In this document: in pieces, positions 49,617 through 57,508 of the stretch
Position numbering within the stretch: the stretch's first letter is position 1
Layout of the letters: the number at the start of each line of letters is the position of its first letter
Origin: Hymenobacter siberiensis
GTDB lineage: Bacteria; Bacteroidota; Bacteroidia; Cytophagales; Hymenobacteraceae
DNA: 64,000 nt
Assembly: GCF_018967865.2 (NCBI RefSeq)
Contig: NZ_JAHLZY020000001.1
Location: 248,001 to 312,000 of the forward strand
Direction: 5' to 3'
Program-made: the position numbers and the translations under genes
The notes under the pieces: model-generated
What the model was told of the DNA's origin: nothing
What the model saw: the letters and a program-made list of their open reading frames with translations, nothing else
The model's database searches: none

Positions 49617-51137
49617 ATGGCTATTCGCGGCCGGTGGTGGCTATTCGCCCTGCTGGGGCTGCTGCTGGCCGGGCCCGTAGGCGCGCAGAACCGCAAGCCC
49701 AGGAAACTGGCTAAGCCGGCCCGGCAGCCCGCTAAGTCAGCCCGTAGCACTAAGCCGACCACCCGCACCCGCCCAAAGGCTGCCGCCAGCCCCCGGCCGG
49801 CCCGCGCCAAAAGCAAGGAGCAGCTGGAGCGCGAGCGCCAGACCAACCTCCGCCAGATTCAGAAAACCAGCCAGGCCCTGAACCAGACCCAGGAAAAGAA
49901 AAAGGTGAGCCTGGGCCAGCTCCACGTCATCACCGAGAAGCTGACGGTGAAAAAGCAGGTTATTCAGGGGATTTCGACGCAATTGCAGGGCATCGAAACC
50001 AACGTGCACCAGACGGCTAAGCAGGTTATTCAAACCCAGCAAACGCTGGCCCAGCTCAAGGCCGAATATTCACGGCTGCTTTACACGGCTTCAAAAACGG
50101 CCAACGGCTTCAACCGGCTTATGTTTTTGTTTGCCTCGGAGTCATTCAACCAGTTTGCGCTGCGGCTGCGCTACATCCGGCAGTACACCGAGGAGCGGCA
50201 GCGGCAGGCGGCTCGCATCATGGGCACGCAGTACCGGCTGCACCAGGAGCTGTCGGGCCTGACGAAGCAGCAACAGCGTAAAAGCAGCCTGCTCAACAGC
50301 CAGCTGAGCGAGAACAATAACCTGCTCAGCCTCAAGTCGAAAGAAGACGACATGGTGCAGCAGCTCAGCCAGCAGGAGCAGGGCCTGCGCCAAGAGCTGG
50401 AAGAGCGCCGCCAGGCCGTGAACCGCCTCGATAACCTGATTGCCGAGCGGGTGCGCGAGGAAATAGCCCGCGCCGCCCGGGCCGCCCGCCTGGCTGCTCG
50501 CCGCGAAGCCGCTCTGGCTGCCGCCCGCGATGCCCGCCGCGCTGCCGCCGCCCGCAATAGCGCCGGCGTGGCCCGCACCCGCCGCGACCCGGAAACCGCC
50601 AGCAGCTCCGATACCGACAACGCCACGGCCGCTCCCGAAAGCGACGCGTCCGAAACGGCCGCCGAAGCCGCCGCCGACCGCCGCGCCGTTCGCATTGCCC
50701 TCACGCCCGAAGCGGCGGGCCTGTCGTCTTCCTTTGCCGGCAACCGGGGGCGGCTGCCCTGGCCCGTGAGCCGGGGCTTCATCAGCCAGCGCTTTGGTCG
50801 GCACCCGCACCCGGTGCTGAAAAATGTGACGGTAGAAAACCGGGGCGTCGACATCCAGACCGGAGCCGATGAGGCCGTGCGGTCGTGCTTCGATGGCAAG
50901 GTGCTCACCATTGCCAACATCGCGGGCATGAACACCATCGTCATGATTCAGCACGGCGACTTTTTCACGGTGTATGCCAAGCTGCGCTCCGTGAGCGTGC
51001 ACGAGGGCCAGCACGTAAGCGCCAAGGAGGTCATCGGCACGGTGGCCACCGATGCCGAGGGCACGTCCGAAGTGCAGTTTCAGGTGTGGCACAACTCGTC
51101 TAACCTGAACCCCGAAAGCTGGCTGGGCCACCGGTAG
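49617..51137 (+). CDS. EnvC-like murein hydrolase activator (degenerate M23/LytM domain)
   Basis: 506 aa from ATG 49617 with a signal peptide (MAIRGRWWLFALLGLLLAG); the frame is open further upstream without similarity. Basic Pro/Lys linker, then coiled coil over about residues 60-290 (QLERERQTNLRQIQKTSQAL onwards), an Ala/Arg-rich stretch, and a LytM fold from about 375 (LPWPVSRGFISQRFGRH). The zinc ligands of active M23 peptidases are replaced: HxGxD is NRGVD, the usual YAHL is YAKL and LHFE is VQFQ. This matches EnvC/NlpD-type activators that switch on amidases at the division site rather than cutting the wall themselves. Confidence 0.9.
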   Translation: MAIRGRWWLFALLGLLLAGPVGAQNRKPRKLAKPARQPAKSARSTKPTTRTRPKAAASPRPARAKSKEQLERERQTNLRQIQKTSQALNQTQEKKKVSLGQLHVITEKLTVKKQVIQGISTQLQGIETNVHQTAKQVIQTQQTLAQLKAEYSRLLYTASKTANGFNRLMFLFASESFNQFALRLRYIRQYTEERQRQAARIMGTQYRLHQELSGLTKQQQRKSSLLNSQLSENNNLLSLKSKEDDMVQQLSQQEQGLRQELEERRQAVNRLDNLIAERVREEIARAARAARLAARREAALAAARDARRAAAARNSAGVARTRRDPETASSSDTDNATAAPESDASETAAEAAADRRAVRIALTPEAAGLSSSFAGNRGRLPWPVSRGFISQRFGRHPHPVLKNVTVENRGVDIQTGADEAVRSCFDGKVLTIANIAGMNTIVMIQHGDFFTVYAKLRSVSVHEGQHVSAKEVIGTVATDAEGTSEVQFQVWHNSSNLNPESWLGHR

Positions 51138-51201
51138 CCGGGCCGTTGGGCCATCGTAGGCTCCACCCGCTTTCTCAGGCCAAACCGGGCTGAAATAAAA
51201 A

Positions 51202-51228
51202 AACCCGCTCCAAAGGTGCGGGTCTTTC
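51202..51228 (+). terminator. Terminator of the EnvC-like gene
   Basis: ACCCGC pairs with GCGGGT around TCCAAAGGT with A-rich upstream and TCTTT downstream, 65 bp after the stop. The remaining part of the gap to 51408 shows nothing else. Confidence 0.7.
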
Positions 51229-51408
51229 TGAGCTATGAAAACAAACTTAGCTGTCGGCCGCAGGGGCTATTAGCCTGCCGCAACCGATAACCATAGCAAA
51301 GATGGTGGGCTGAGCGGCCTGTTACCCGGGTAACTCGGTGAAAGGAGCCATTGACGCGGCGAACGTCAGCTTTGTCGGGTCTGGAGCAATTGCAGCAGCT
51401 GGCCGGGC

Positions 51409-52353
51409 CTAAACCAGCGTGAGCCGATTGAGCAGCCCGGCTTTGTAGGAGCTGCCAATGGGTACGCGCATGGGCGTGCGGACAGGGCCGTTGGCCGAGC
51501 TGCCGTCGAGCAGCGCCGCATCGGCCTCGATGGCCACAATACGGTCGAGCCGCACAATGTATTTGCGGTGAATGCGGGCGAAATCACGGCCGGGCAGCTT
51601 GGCTTCGAAATCCTTCATGGTGCCGTACACCGTGAGCCGCTCGCGGGTGGTGTGCAGGTTCACGTAGTCGCCAAGGGCCTCCACGTACTGCAACTCGGCG
51701 GTGGTCACGCGCACCAGGCGCTGGTCCTGCTTCACAAAGATTTCGGCGCGGCCGTTGCTGAACAGCGAATCGCCGGTGCTGTTGGCCATGCGCAGCATGC
51801 CGTCCAGCTTCTGGCGCTCGTCTTCGAGCTGGGCGCGCACGCGACGCAGCTCCAGGTGGGCCATTACCTGGCGGGCCAGCACGCGCAGGGCCTCGCGCTG
51901 GTCGGCGGTGAGCTGGCGGGGTACGGTATCGAGGGCGCACAGCGTGCCCAGGGGCTGGCCATCGGGCGAGAGCAGGGGCGCGCCGGCGTAGAAGCGGATT
52001 TTGGGATTGCCCGTCACCAGCGGGTTGTCGGCAAACCGGGGGTCGAGGGCCGCATCGGCTACTTCGTACACACCGGGGGCCCGCATGGCATACTGGCAAA
52101 AGGCATGCTCGCGGGGCGTTTGCTGCATGTCGAGACCCACGCGGGCTTTAAACCATTGCCGCTCGGTATCAATCAAAGAAACCAGCGACATGGGCGTGCC
52201 GCAGATAAACGCCGATAGCTGCGCCAAATCATTAAAAACCTGCTCCGGGTCGGTATCGAGAATGTTATAGCTATGCAGCGTTTCCAGACGCTCGGGCTCG
52301 TTGACCTGCCGCAACGGAACAGCAGCAAAATTCGTGGTCTTGGATGATTTCAC
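51409..52353 (-). CDS. GAF-LytTR regulatory protein
   Basis: An N-terminal GAF domain (about 15-165: NILDTDPEQVFNDLAQLSAFI, SLIDTERQWFKARVG, RFYAGAPLLSPDGQPLGTLC split by family blocks) is followed by a short coiled linker and a C-terminal LytTR DNA-binding domain (LQYVEALGDYVNLHTTRERL, FARIHRKYIVRLDRI). Thus a one-component regulator or a target of another signal: GAF domains sense small molecules, haem or redox state; LytTR binds direct repeats. The frame opens at 52422, but a -7 box at 52420-52427 lies on it, so GTG 52353 (MKSSKTTNFAAVPLRQ, 314 aa) is preferred. No partner kinase nearby. Confidence 0.85.
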   Translation of the reverse strand: MKSSKTTNFAAVPLRQVNEPERLETLHSYNILDTDPEQVFNDLAQLSAFICGTPMSLVSLIDTERQWFKARVGLDMQQTPREHAFCQYAMRAPGVYEVADAALDPRFADNPLVTGNPKIRFYAGAPLLSPDGQPLGTLCALDTVPRQLTADQREALRVLARQVMAHLELRRVRAQLEDERQKLDGMLRMANSTGDSLFSNGRAEIFVKQDQRLVRVTTAELQYVEALGDYVNLHTTRERLTVYGTMKDFEAKLPGRDFARIHRKYIVRLDRIVAIEADAALLDGSSANGPVRTPMRVPIGSSYKAGLLNRLTLV

Positions 52354-52419
52354 AACGGATTGGGTTAAGGAAGCACAGCCTAACTCCTTCGCAATGAGAA
52401 AGACTGGTTTATGGAATAA

Positions 52420-52427
52420 CAAAGCTA
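52420..52427 (-). promoter_or_regulatory. -7 box (TAGCTTTG) of the GAF-LytTR gene
   Basis: Exact TAnnTTTG match on the minus strand overlapping the first possible start codon, which places the transcription start downstream of it. Confidence 0.55.
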
Positions 52428-52541
52428 GTTGGCGATGACAAGTTAGATGCTGTGATGTCGGCCAACCGTAATTATAGCCCGTTCAACCCCGGCAAATCCT
52501 CCGCCGAAGGTGTCCTTCGTCATCTAAACAGCTCTATTGGG

Positions 52542-52549
52542 TATCTTTG
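52542..52549 (+). promoter_or_regulatory. -7 box (TATCTTTG) of the tatA pair
   Basis: Exact consensus match 75 bp upstream of the first tatA ATG (52624); an in-frame ATG at 52537 lies on top of it and is therefore unlikely to be used. Confidence 0.6.
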
Positions 52550-52623
52550 ATACTCCAAAAGGCGTTCGGCTGCGTATATCTTCTTTTCTCACCCTTTACT
52601 GGGCCCAAGTGCCCCCCTTTTCT

Positions 52624-53037
52624 ATGCTTCATTCCTTGTTTCTGATTGGTAGCTTCGGGACCACCGAAATGCTCCTTATTCTATTCGTTGTTATTCTGTT
52701 ATTTGGTGCCAAGCGTATTCCGGAGCTGTTCAAAGGCATGGGCCAGGGCGTGCGCGAGTTCAAGGACGCCAGCACCAAGCCCGAAGACCAGCAGCCGCAG
52801 TACCGCGACCAGCCGGCTCCTCCCTACCAGCAGCAATACCCCCAACAGGGCCCTCCCGCTCAGGGCTACCCGCAGCAGGGCTACCCCCAGCAGGCACCTC
52901 CCGCTCAGGGCTACCCCCAGCAAGGCTACCCCCAGCAGCCGCAGCACAACACGTATGCGCAGCCGGGCCAGCCGGGCTACCAGCAGCCCGCCCCGCCGGC
53001 CTACAACCCCAATGACCCCAACCAGCAGCTCGGCTAA
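52624..53037 (+). CDS. tatA: Sec-independent protein translocase TatA/E with GYPQQ-repeat tail
   Basis: 137 aa. N-terminal short membrane helix [21 protein letters not shown] followed by the amphipathic helix [19 protein letters not shown], the TatA signature with Phe-Gly hinge (each within family limits). TatA oligomers form the pore for folded proteins recruited by TatC (8390). Beyond residue 60 the tail is a low-complexity Gln/Pro/Tyr/Gly array ([19 protein letters not shown] repeated), unusual for TatA. Start ATG 52624 fits the family start; the upstream frame is not supported. It is followed 49 bp later by a second tatA. Confidence 0.92.
   Translation: MLHSLFLIGSFGTTEMLLILFVVILLFGAKRIPELFKGMGQGVREFKDASTKPEDQQPQYRDQPAPPYQQQYPQQGPPAQGYPQQGYPQQAPPAQGYPQQGYPQQPQHNTYAQPGQPGYQQPAPPAYNPNDPNQQLG
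52846..52940 (+). repeat. Tandem duplication in the TatA tail coding region
   Basis: A unit of about 50 bp beginning CTCCCGCTCAGGGCTACCC occurs twice in a row, encoding [14 protein letters not shown] both times, with further partial units around it. Confidence 0.8.
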
Positions 53038-53086
53038 GCCACTGCTCGTTTCTATATTTATCTAGTTTAACACGTAGTTAAAAATC

Positions 53087-53557
53087 ATGCAAACCCCCCT
53101 CATTCTATTTCTAGGCGATATCGGCGGCTCGGAGCTGATGCTGATAATGGTTGTTATCCTCATTTTCTTTGGGGCCAATAAGATTCCGGAGCTGGCCCGG
53201 GGCCTGGGCAAGGGCATCCGCGAGTTCAAGGACGCCAGCACGGAAATCCGCCGCGAATTTGAGCAGGCCGGCCAGCCCGGTCAGCCCAACTACAACCAGC
53301 AGCCCAACCCCAACTACCCCCCTCAGCAGCAGTACCCCACGCCGCTGCCGCAGGCCCCGGCCCCGGTGGCGGAAGCCGGCTCCGGCTTCGATCCTTGGGC
53401 TACGCCTGCTGCGGCAGCCGTTACCACCGCTCACCCCGAGCCCACCAGCTACCCCACGGCCGATGCGCCCTACGTAGCCCCCGCGCTGCCGCCCAACATG
53501 GCCCCCGAAGGCACCCAGCCCCGGCAGCCCTACATCCCCGCCAACCCCGACGCTTAA
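53087..53557 (+). CDS. tatA: Second TatA/B-family protein
   Basis: 156 aa. GGSELMLIMVVILIFFGANKIPELA and [23 protein letters not shown] give the TatA membrane helix and amphipathic helix. The tail is again Pro/Gln/Asn/Tyr rich (NYNQQPNPNYPPQQQYPTP) but with different units from its neighbour. Whether it acts as TatA, TatE or as a TatB substitute cannot be told; Bacteroidota usually lack a recognisable TatB. The two genes probably arose by duplication and are co-transcribed; TatC is encoded far away at 8390. Confidence 0.9.
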   Translation: MQTPLILFLGDIGGSELMLIMVVILIFFGANKIPELARGLGKGIREFKDASTEIRREFEQAGQPGQPNYNQQPNPNYPPQQQYPTPLPQAPAPVAEAGSGFDPWATPAAAAVTTAHPEPTSYPTADAPYVAPALPPNMAPEGTQPRQPYIPANPDA

Positions 53558-53591
53558 TTCCTGAATCGGTCACCTAAAATCTGCAAATAGT

Positions 53592-55022
53592 TTGAAGCGT
53601 TTTCAGTCTTTATCCGAAGTTCGTAGCGAGCTGACGGCGGGCACTATGTCCTGCCGCCAGCTCGTTGAGTATTACCTGGGCAACATCGAGCGCCAGAACC
53701 CCACCCTCAACGCCTTCCTGGAAGTGTGGCCCGACGAGGCCCGCGCCCAGGCCGATGCCGTGGATGCCAGGTTAGCTGCCGGCACAGCCGGGCCATTGGC
53801 CGGTATGGTCCTCGGCATCAAGGACGTGCTGGCCTATGCCGGCCACTCGCTGCAAAGCAGCAGCCTGATGCTGGACGGCTTCAAGTCGCTGTTTACCGGC
53901 ACGGCCGTACAGCGCTTGCTCGATGCCGATGCCATCATCATCGGCCGCCAGAACTGCGACGAGTTTGCCATGGGCGGCTCGAACGAAACCTCGTACTTCG
54001 GCCCGGTCCGTAATGCCTTGGACCCCAGCCGGGTGCCCGGTGGCTCGTCGGGCGGCTCGGCTGTGGCGGTGCAGGCTGATATGTGCCTGGCCTCGATTGG
54101 CTCCGATACGGGCGGCTCGGTGCGCCAGCCGGCTGCGTTCTGCGGCGTGGTGGGTTTTAAGCCCACTTATTCGCGCATTTCGCGCTACGGCCTGGTGGCC
54201 TTTGCGTCGTCGTTCGACCAGATTGGGCCCATCACCCGCTCGGTGGCTGATGCCGCGCTGCTGACCGAAGTAATGGCCGGAGCCGATGGCATGGACAGCA
54301 CCGCCAGCCAGCGCGAGGTGCCCGCTTACAGCCAGCAGCTCACGCCCGCCGCGCACTACCGCATCGGCTACATCGCCGATGCCGTGAACAGCCCGGGCCT
54401 GAACCCCGAAATAAAGGCGGCGATGGAAACCCAGCTGGACCTGCTGCGCGGCCAGGGCCACGTAGTAGAGGCGGTGGATTTCCCCTACCTCGATTTCATG
54501 ATTCCGACCTACTACATCCTCACCACCGCCGAAGCCAGCTCCAACCTGGGCCGCTTCGATGGCGTGAGGTACGGCTACCGCGCCCCGGATGCCACGGACC
54601 TGGAATCGCTCTATAAAAAGAGCCGCGCCCAGGGCTTCGGGGCCGAAGTGCAGCGCCGCATCCTGCTCGGCACATTCGTGCTCAGCGCTAACTACTACGA
54701 CGCTTACTACACAAAGGCTCAGCGTGTTCGTCGCCTCATTAAGGACAAAACCGACGAGCTGCTACGCCAGTACGATTTCCTGGTGCTTCCCACCACGCCC
54801 ACCACGGCCTTCAAAATCGGCGAGAAGCTGGACCCGGTTTCGATGTACTTGGCCGATATTTTCACGGTGCAGGCCTCGCTGGCCGGTGTGCCCGCCATTT
54901 CGGTGCCGGTAGGGGAGGACGCCGCCGGCCTGCCCATTGGCCTGCAGGTAATGGCCGGCTCCTTCCGCGAGGCCGAGCTGCTGGCTTTTGCCGGCACCCT
55001 CACCGAGGAAGTGGTAGCTTAA
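53592..55022 (+). CDS. gatA: Aspartyl/glutamyl-tRNA amidotransferase subunit A
   Basis: 476 aa amidase subunit of the GatCAB complex, which converts Glu-tRNA(Gln) to Gln-tRNA(Gln) (and Asp to Asn) with ammonia released from glutamine. The amidase triad is visible: Lys in VLGIKDVLAY, the cis-Ser in RVPGGSSGGSAVAVQ and the nucleophilic Ser in GSDTGGSVRQPAAFCGVVG. TTG 53592 (MKRFQSLSEVRSELTAG) gives the normal family start; ATG 53647 would cut the first helix. gatB and gatC are not nearby, as is common in Bacteroidota. It ends before a strong terminator. Confidence 0.95.
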   Translation: MKRFQSLSEVRSELTAGTMSCRQLVEYYLGNIERQNPTLNAFLEVWPDEARAQADAVDARLAAGTAGPLAGMVLGIKDVLAYAGHSLQSSSLMLDGFKSLFTGTAVQRLLDADAIIIGRQNCDEFAMGGSNETSYFGPVRNALDPSRVPGGSSGGSAVAVQADMCLASIGSDTGGSVRQPAAFCGVVGFKPTYSRISRYGLVAFASSFDQIGPITRSVADAALLTEVMAGADGMDSTASQREVPAYSQQLTPAAHYRIGYIADAVNSPGLNPEIKAAMETQLDLLRGQGHVVEAVDFPYLDFMIPTYYILTTAEASSNLGRFDGVRYGYRAPDATDLESLYKKSRAQGFGAEVQRRILLGTFVLSANYYDAYYTKAQRVRRLIKDKTDELLRQYDFLVLPTTPTTAFKIGEKLDPVSMYLADIFTVQASLAGVPAISVPVGEDAAGLPIGLQVMAGSFREAELLAFAGTLTEEVVA

Positions 55023-55070
55023 CGCTTGTTATTCAGTAGTCAGTCGGCGTATTGCCCGCTGGCCCCCACG

Positions 55071-55101
55071 AATGCCCCGGCCTGCTGGCCGGGGCATTTT
55101 T
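55071..55101 (+). terminator. Intrinsic terminator of gatA
   Basis: AATGCCCCGGCC pairs perfectly with GGCCGGGGCATT around TGCT, followed by TTTTT. It lies 49 bp after the gatA stop. Confidence 0.92.
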
Positions 55102-55194
55102 GTTGAAAGGTCATCCCCGAAGGGCCTGGCTACGTATCAGGATTTTTTTGTTGGCATCTCTACAAGTTCTTTACCTATGGCCTATCTTAGTGCT

Positions 55195-57390
55195 ATGAAG
55201 CAAGGGATTAAGCACGTAAAAACCTCCCGTTCCCGCCCCCTTTGGCTGGGACTGGCGCTGCCTTTTCTGTTGTTGCAGGGTACGGTTGCCAAAGCCCAAC
55301 GGGGGACGCAGCGCGATTCGACGGGCCGGGTAATTTCCACAATGCCAGCCCTGTTGGATGATACCATGCGGGTGCGCCTGGAATTGCAGCCCGACTCGTT
55401 GGTGGCCGTGCCGGTACCGCCCGTCGACTCGGCCCGGCTGGAGTGGCTGCGCACCCCGCCCACCGTGCGCGACTTGGTGGGCGACCGGGTGGGCTGCATT
55501 GAAACCGATGCCCCGCACCAGTTCAATAATGCGGTGATGGCCTACGTCACGCTCTTCACGGCCCGCAACCGCAGCTACATGCAGCGCGTGCTGGAGCGCG
55601 AAAACCTCTACTTTCCACTTTTCGAGAAATACCTGGCGCAGTATAACCTGCCCCTCGACCTGAAATACCTGGCCGTGGTGGAATCGGCCCTGATACCTAC
55701 GGCAAAGTCGCCGGTGGGCGCTACTGGTCTTTGGCAGTTTATGGGGCCCACGGCCGGCGACCTGCGCCTAAAGCGCGACGAGTGGATTGACGAGCGCATG
55801 GCCCCTGAGAAGGCCACGGAGGCTGCCTGCAAGCACCTGCGCTACCTCTACGGTGTGTTTCACGACTGGGAGTTGGTGCTGGCCGCCTACAACTGGGGGG
55901 CGGGCAGCGTGCAGCGCGTGATGCGCCGCACCGGTAAAAAGACCTTCTGGGACCTGTACCCCTACATGCCGGCCGAAACGCGCAACTACGTGCCCACCTT
56001 CACGGCCATCATGTATAGCATGAAGTACGCCGAGGCCCACGGCCTGCGCACGCCCACGCTGCGCTACCAGTATGCCGAGCCGATGGACACGCTCAGCCTG
56101 CGCGGCCGCGCCTTCGACCTGCGCCGCCTGAGCCAGGCCTGCGGCTACGATGACTCGCTGTACCTCACGCGCTTCAACCCGGAGCTGCGGCGGGCGGCGC
56201 TGCCGGCCGGCTACCGGTCCTACGTGGTGCGGTTTCCGGCGGCGGCGGCGGTGCATTTTGGCGAAGCCGACCGCAATACGTTGCTCGATTACTGCCAGCC
56301 GGCTACCGAGCTGCCCCGGCCGCTGGCCTTTCTACCACCCCGCCTCGAAGGCGTGGAGTCGTGGGGGAATCGCTCGCTGCTGGCCGCCACCACCGGCCCC
56401 CGGGCCGATGACGCGGAAGCCGCGCCCCGCTTCCGGCGGGTGCCGCACAAAGTACGGCGCGGCGAAACTCTGGCCAGCCTGGCCGAGCGGTTTGATGTGA
56501 GCCAAAGCCAGCTGCGCCGCTGGAATGAGCTGCCCAAAGGTCGTTCGCTGAAGCCCGGCCGTGAGCTGGTGGTATTCGTGCCGATTCCCGTTGCGGCCCC
56601 CGGCAAGTCCGCAGAATCCATCGCGGCCGTGCCGGTAGCAATGCCGGTTCCTGCCGTGCGCGTGCGCCCAGCCGTGTCTGATGAGGAAGCGGTGGCCCGC
56701 CATGAGCAGGCCGAGGCCAATGCCCGCGAAGTAGCGCGGCTGCAGGAAGTAATCCGGCGGGAAAAAATGCAGGAAGTACACTTAGCCGCCATCAGGCAGC
56801 GGCAGGCCGTGCAGCAGGCGGCTGCCGAGGCGCAGGCCCGGATTGCGGCCCGCCGACAGGCGCAGGTTGCCAGTCTCGCTGCCAGTGCCAAACGTGCCGA
56901 AGCCAAATCCGTGGTGCCCGTGGCCGAAACGGATACGGAAGCTCCGGTGCAGACTGCTTCGGCCGCTGCGCCCAAAGAAATCAGGGAAAATTTCGGTCCT
57001 TACCTCGTGCGCAAGGGCGACAATCTCACCAAGCTGGCCCGCGAGCATAACCTGACCCTGGCGCAGCTAATGGCCTGGAACGAGTTGGAGAGCGAAACCG
57101 TAACACTTGGCCAGCGGCTGGTATTTCAGGCTCCGGCCGAGGATGCACCCGCACCGCGCAAGGCGCTGAAAAATGCCTCAGCCCCCGCTAAGAGTGCCGT
57201 AGCGGCCGCGCCGCGCCCGGCCGTAGAGAAGCGGCTGCCGGCCTCGCAGGTGCATCTGGTGCAGCCGGGCGATACGCTGTTCAACATCTCGCGCCGCTTT
57301 GGTGTGAGCGTGCAGGTGTTGCGCGAGCTCAACCACCTGGCTTCCGATGAGGTGAAGCTGGGCCAGAAGCTGCTCGTGCCGCAGAGCTAA
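55195..57390 (+). CDS. MltD-like lytic transglycosylase with LysM domains
   Basis: 731 aa from ATG 55195 (MKQGIKHVKTSRSRPLWLGL, signal peptide ending near AKAQ). The catalytic SLT domain spans about 130-260: the Glu in KYLAVVESALIPTAKS, GATGLWQFMGPTAG, and VLAAYNWGAGSVQRVMR are the three family blocks. Three LysM modules follow, near 425 (VRRGETLASLAERFDVSQSQL), 605 (VRKGDNLTKLAREHNLTLAQL, cut) and 690 (VQPGDTLFNISRRFGVSVQVL, cut), separated by Ala/Arg-rich linkers. It cleaves peptidoglycan glycan strands to 1,6-anhydro sugars in the periplasm, remodelling the wall. The architecture matches MltD. Confidence 0.93.
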   Translation: MKQGIKHVKTSRSRPLWLGLALPFLLLQGTVAKAQRGTQRDSTGRVISTMPALLDDTMRVRLELQPDSLVAVPVPPVDSARLEWLRTPPTVRDLVGDRVGCIETDAPHQFNNAVMAYVTLFTARNRSYMQRVLERENLYFPLFEKYLAQYNLPLDLKYLAVVESALIPTAKSPVGATGLWQFMGPTAGDLRLKRDEWIDERMAPEKATEAACKHLRYLYGVFHDWELVLAAYNWGAGSVQRVMRRTGKKTFWDLYPYMPAETRNYVPTFTAIMYSMKYAEAHGLRTPTLRYQYAEPMDTLSLRGRAFDLRRLSQACGYDDSLYLTRFNPELRRAALPAGYRSYVVRFPAAAAVHFGEADRNTLLDYCQPATELPRPLAFLPPRLEGVESWGNRSLLAATTGPRADDAEAAPRFRRVPHKVRRGETLASLAERFDVSQSQLRRWNELPKGRSLKPGRELVVFVPIPVAAPGKSAESIAAVPVAMPVPAVRVRPAVSDEEAVARHEQAEANAREVARLQEVIRREKMQEVHLAAIRQRQAVQQAAAEAQARIAARRQAQVASLAASAKRAEAKSVVPVAETDTEAPVQTASAAAPKEIRENFGPYLVRKGDNLTKLAREHNLTLAQLMAWNELESETVTLGQRLVFQAPAEDAPAPRKALKNASAPAKSAVAAAPRPAVEKRLPASQVHLVQPGDTLFNISRRFGVSVQVLRELNHLASDEVKLGQKLLVPQS

Positions 57391-57447
57391 AGGGGTTGTA
57401 TAACAGGTGTTAAGAAAGTAAACCCAGCCTTGCCGCGCTTTTCGCGC

Positions 57448-57488
57448 TAATTTCGCCTTAGACGGCCGCGCTGCCCGCGTGGCCGTTT
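57448..57488 (+). promoter_or_regulatory. -7 variant and 5' hairpin of maeB
   Basis: TAATTTCG (57448-57455) resembles the -7 consensus. It is followed by ACGGCCGCGC/GCGTGGCCGT (57461-57484) and TTTTC, a terminator-like hairpin right before the possible start codons at 57491 and 57509. The same layout occurs before the TPR gene (46804-46833). Confidence 0.5.
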
Positions 57489-57508
57489 TCATGTTTGAAG
57501 AATTCCCG

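Noticed and set aside
52846..52970. CRISPR-like direct repeats
   Set aside because: They are in-frame codon repeats encoding GYPQQ units in tatA, with no unique spacers and no cas genes anywhere.
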